This document shows, one piece after another, positions 63,380 through 64,000 of a stretch of 64,000 bases of DNA. Each line of letters begins with the position of its first letter. Position 1 is the stretch's first letter. Both the position numbers and the translations under genes were made by a program. The notes beneath the pieces were generated by a model. That model saw only the letters and a program-made list of their open reading frames with translations. It was not told the origin of the DNA and did no database searches. This DNA comes from Anaspis maculata (lineage: Eukaryota; Arthropoda; Insecta; Coleoptera; Scraptiidae): the NCBI GenBank assembly GCA_949128115.1, contig OX421961.1:85357277-85421276 (forward strand), given 5' to 3'.

Positions 63380-64000
63380 CACTACCAGAAAATCGCCATC
63401 ATAATTCAGGGAAAGGTTAATAATGATGCACTTCACGGCTAGTAGTAGTAGTCTTGAACCTATACCTGGCAACCGTCGCTATCGTAGAATTGAGCAGTGG
63501 CGTAGTCAGGCTGTCCATATCCATATTTTAATAGCTTGCCATCCTCAAGCGCCTCCTCTCGTTTGAAAATGAATTTAAAATAGTTTCATCATTTGAAAGA
63601 ATTAAAAAAAATACAAGGACCCTATTAGTATGTCCTTACTTTCAGTTCCTGTACGTTGCATTAAGTTTTATTCTCAGATGAAATTTCATGTTGTGCTGAT
63701 ATCAGCCAAATTCATAAAATTATTATCCTAGTGAAATGGGATTGGTTAGTGGTTAATTCAAGAATAACAATTCATTTATTGTCCAGGAACTGGCAGTAAG
63801 ATTTTACAAAAATTGCTGTTGAATTCTTTCACAGTAAAGCTGGAAGTAAATGGACTGGTTAAATATAAAAATCTTTAATATTTCATTCAATATTAATGCA
63901 GTTATATTCAGTGGTCAGTATTTTCATACCCTGATGAAATTCTGAATGTCGCTATATGAGGCAAGTCTTCCACTGGGCGATCTTCTTATTAAAATTTATC
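63380..64000. other. No gene seen at the window end
   Basis: CAGTGGCGTAGTCAG at 63496 is a typical hAT left end, with no partner inside the window. Confidence 0.35.

Overview
The window is nuclear DNA from an arthropod, most likely an insect. It is AT-rich, intron-rich and dominated by transposable elements. The host-gene models come from conceptual splicing against remembered family motifs. The order is not fixed: the repeat landscape would fit a hemipteran, but nothing here proves it.

Two complete host genes are supported, both on the minus strand. GMPPA (mannose-1-phosphate guanylyltransferase alpha subunit, 422 aa) has six exons between 18853 and 2152, including two very short introns (53 and 57 bp) and one 12.6-kb intron filled with palindromic repeats. 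Anillin (cytokinesis scaffold, 1133 aa) has fifteen exons between 45623 and 29032, ending in an anillin-homology region and a PH domain. In both genes every splice phase closes and the lengths match the families.

Layout: 1-2150 is the GMPPA 3' flank with small repeats. 2152-18853 is GMPPA; its large intron holds a nested palindrome complex (6384-10102), several MITEs, a Tc1-like transposase fragment (12134-12394), a higher-order tandem repeat (13360-16853) and a candidate hAT element (16922-17867). 19301-26575 is a single 7275-bp hAT-like element with a perfect 8-bp target duplication. It has no recognisable transposase and carries inverted 16-bp arrays, a 52-bp satellite and a palindrome; it splits an older reading frame. 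26.7-28.7 kb is intergenic. 29032-45623 is anillin, whose introns hold MITEs, a decayed Gypsy pol fragment and a 1.2-kb palindrome. 46.0-60.3 kb is a stack of nested transposons: two neighbouring foldback elements that share TIRs (46692-50768 and 50887-57795). The second was hit by a hAT element (51140-56554, TSD CATGTCTC), which was in turn hit by an intact Ty3/Gypsy-type LTR retrotransposon (51539-56263). 60.3-64 kb holds further palindromes and MITEs but no gene.

The strongest candidates for something undescribed are the giant non-autonomous hAT-like element, the intronic hairpin with about 350-bp arms and a 19-nt loop (6897-7613), and the foldback family with GTGGGG termini. In several places one arm of a palindrome preserves the empty site of an insertion in the other arm, so insertion order can be read directly.
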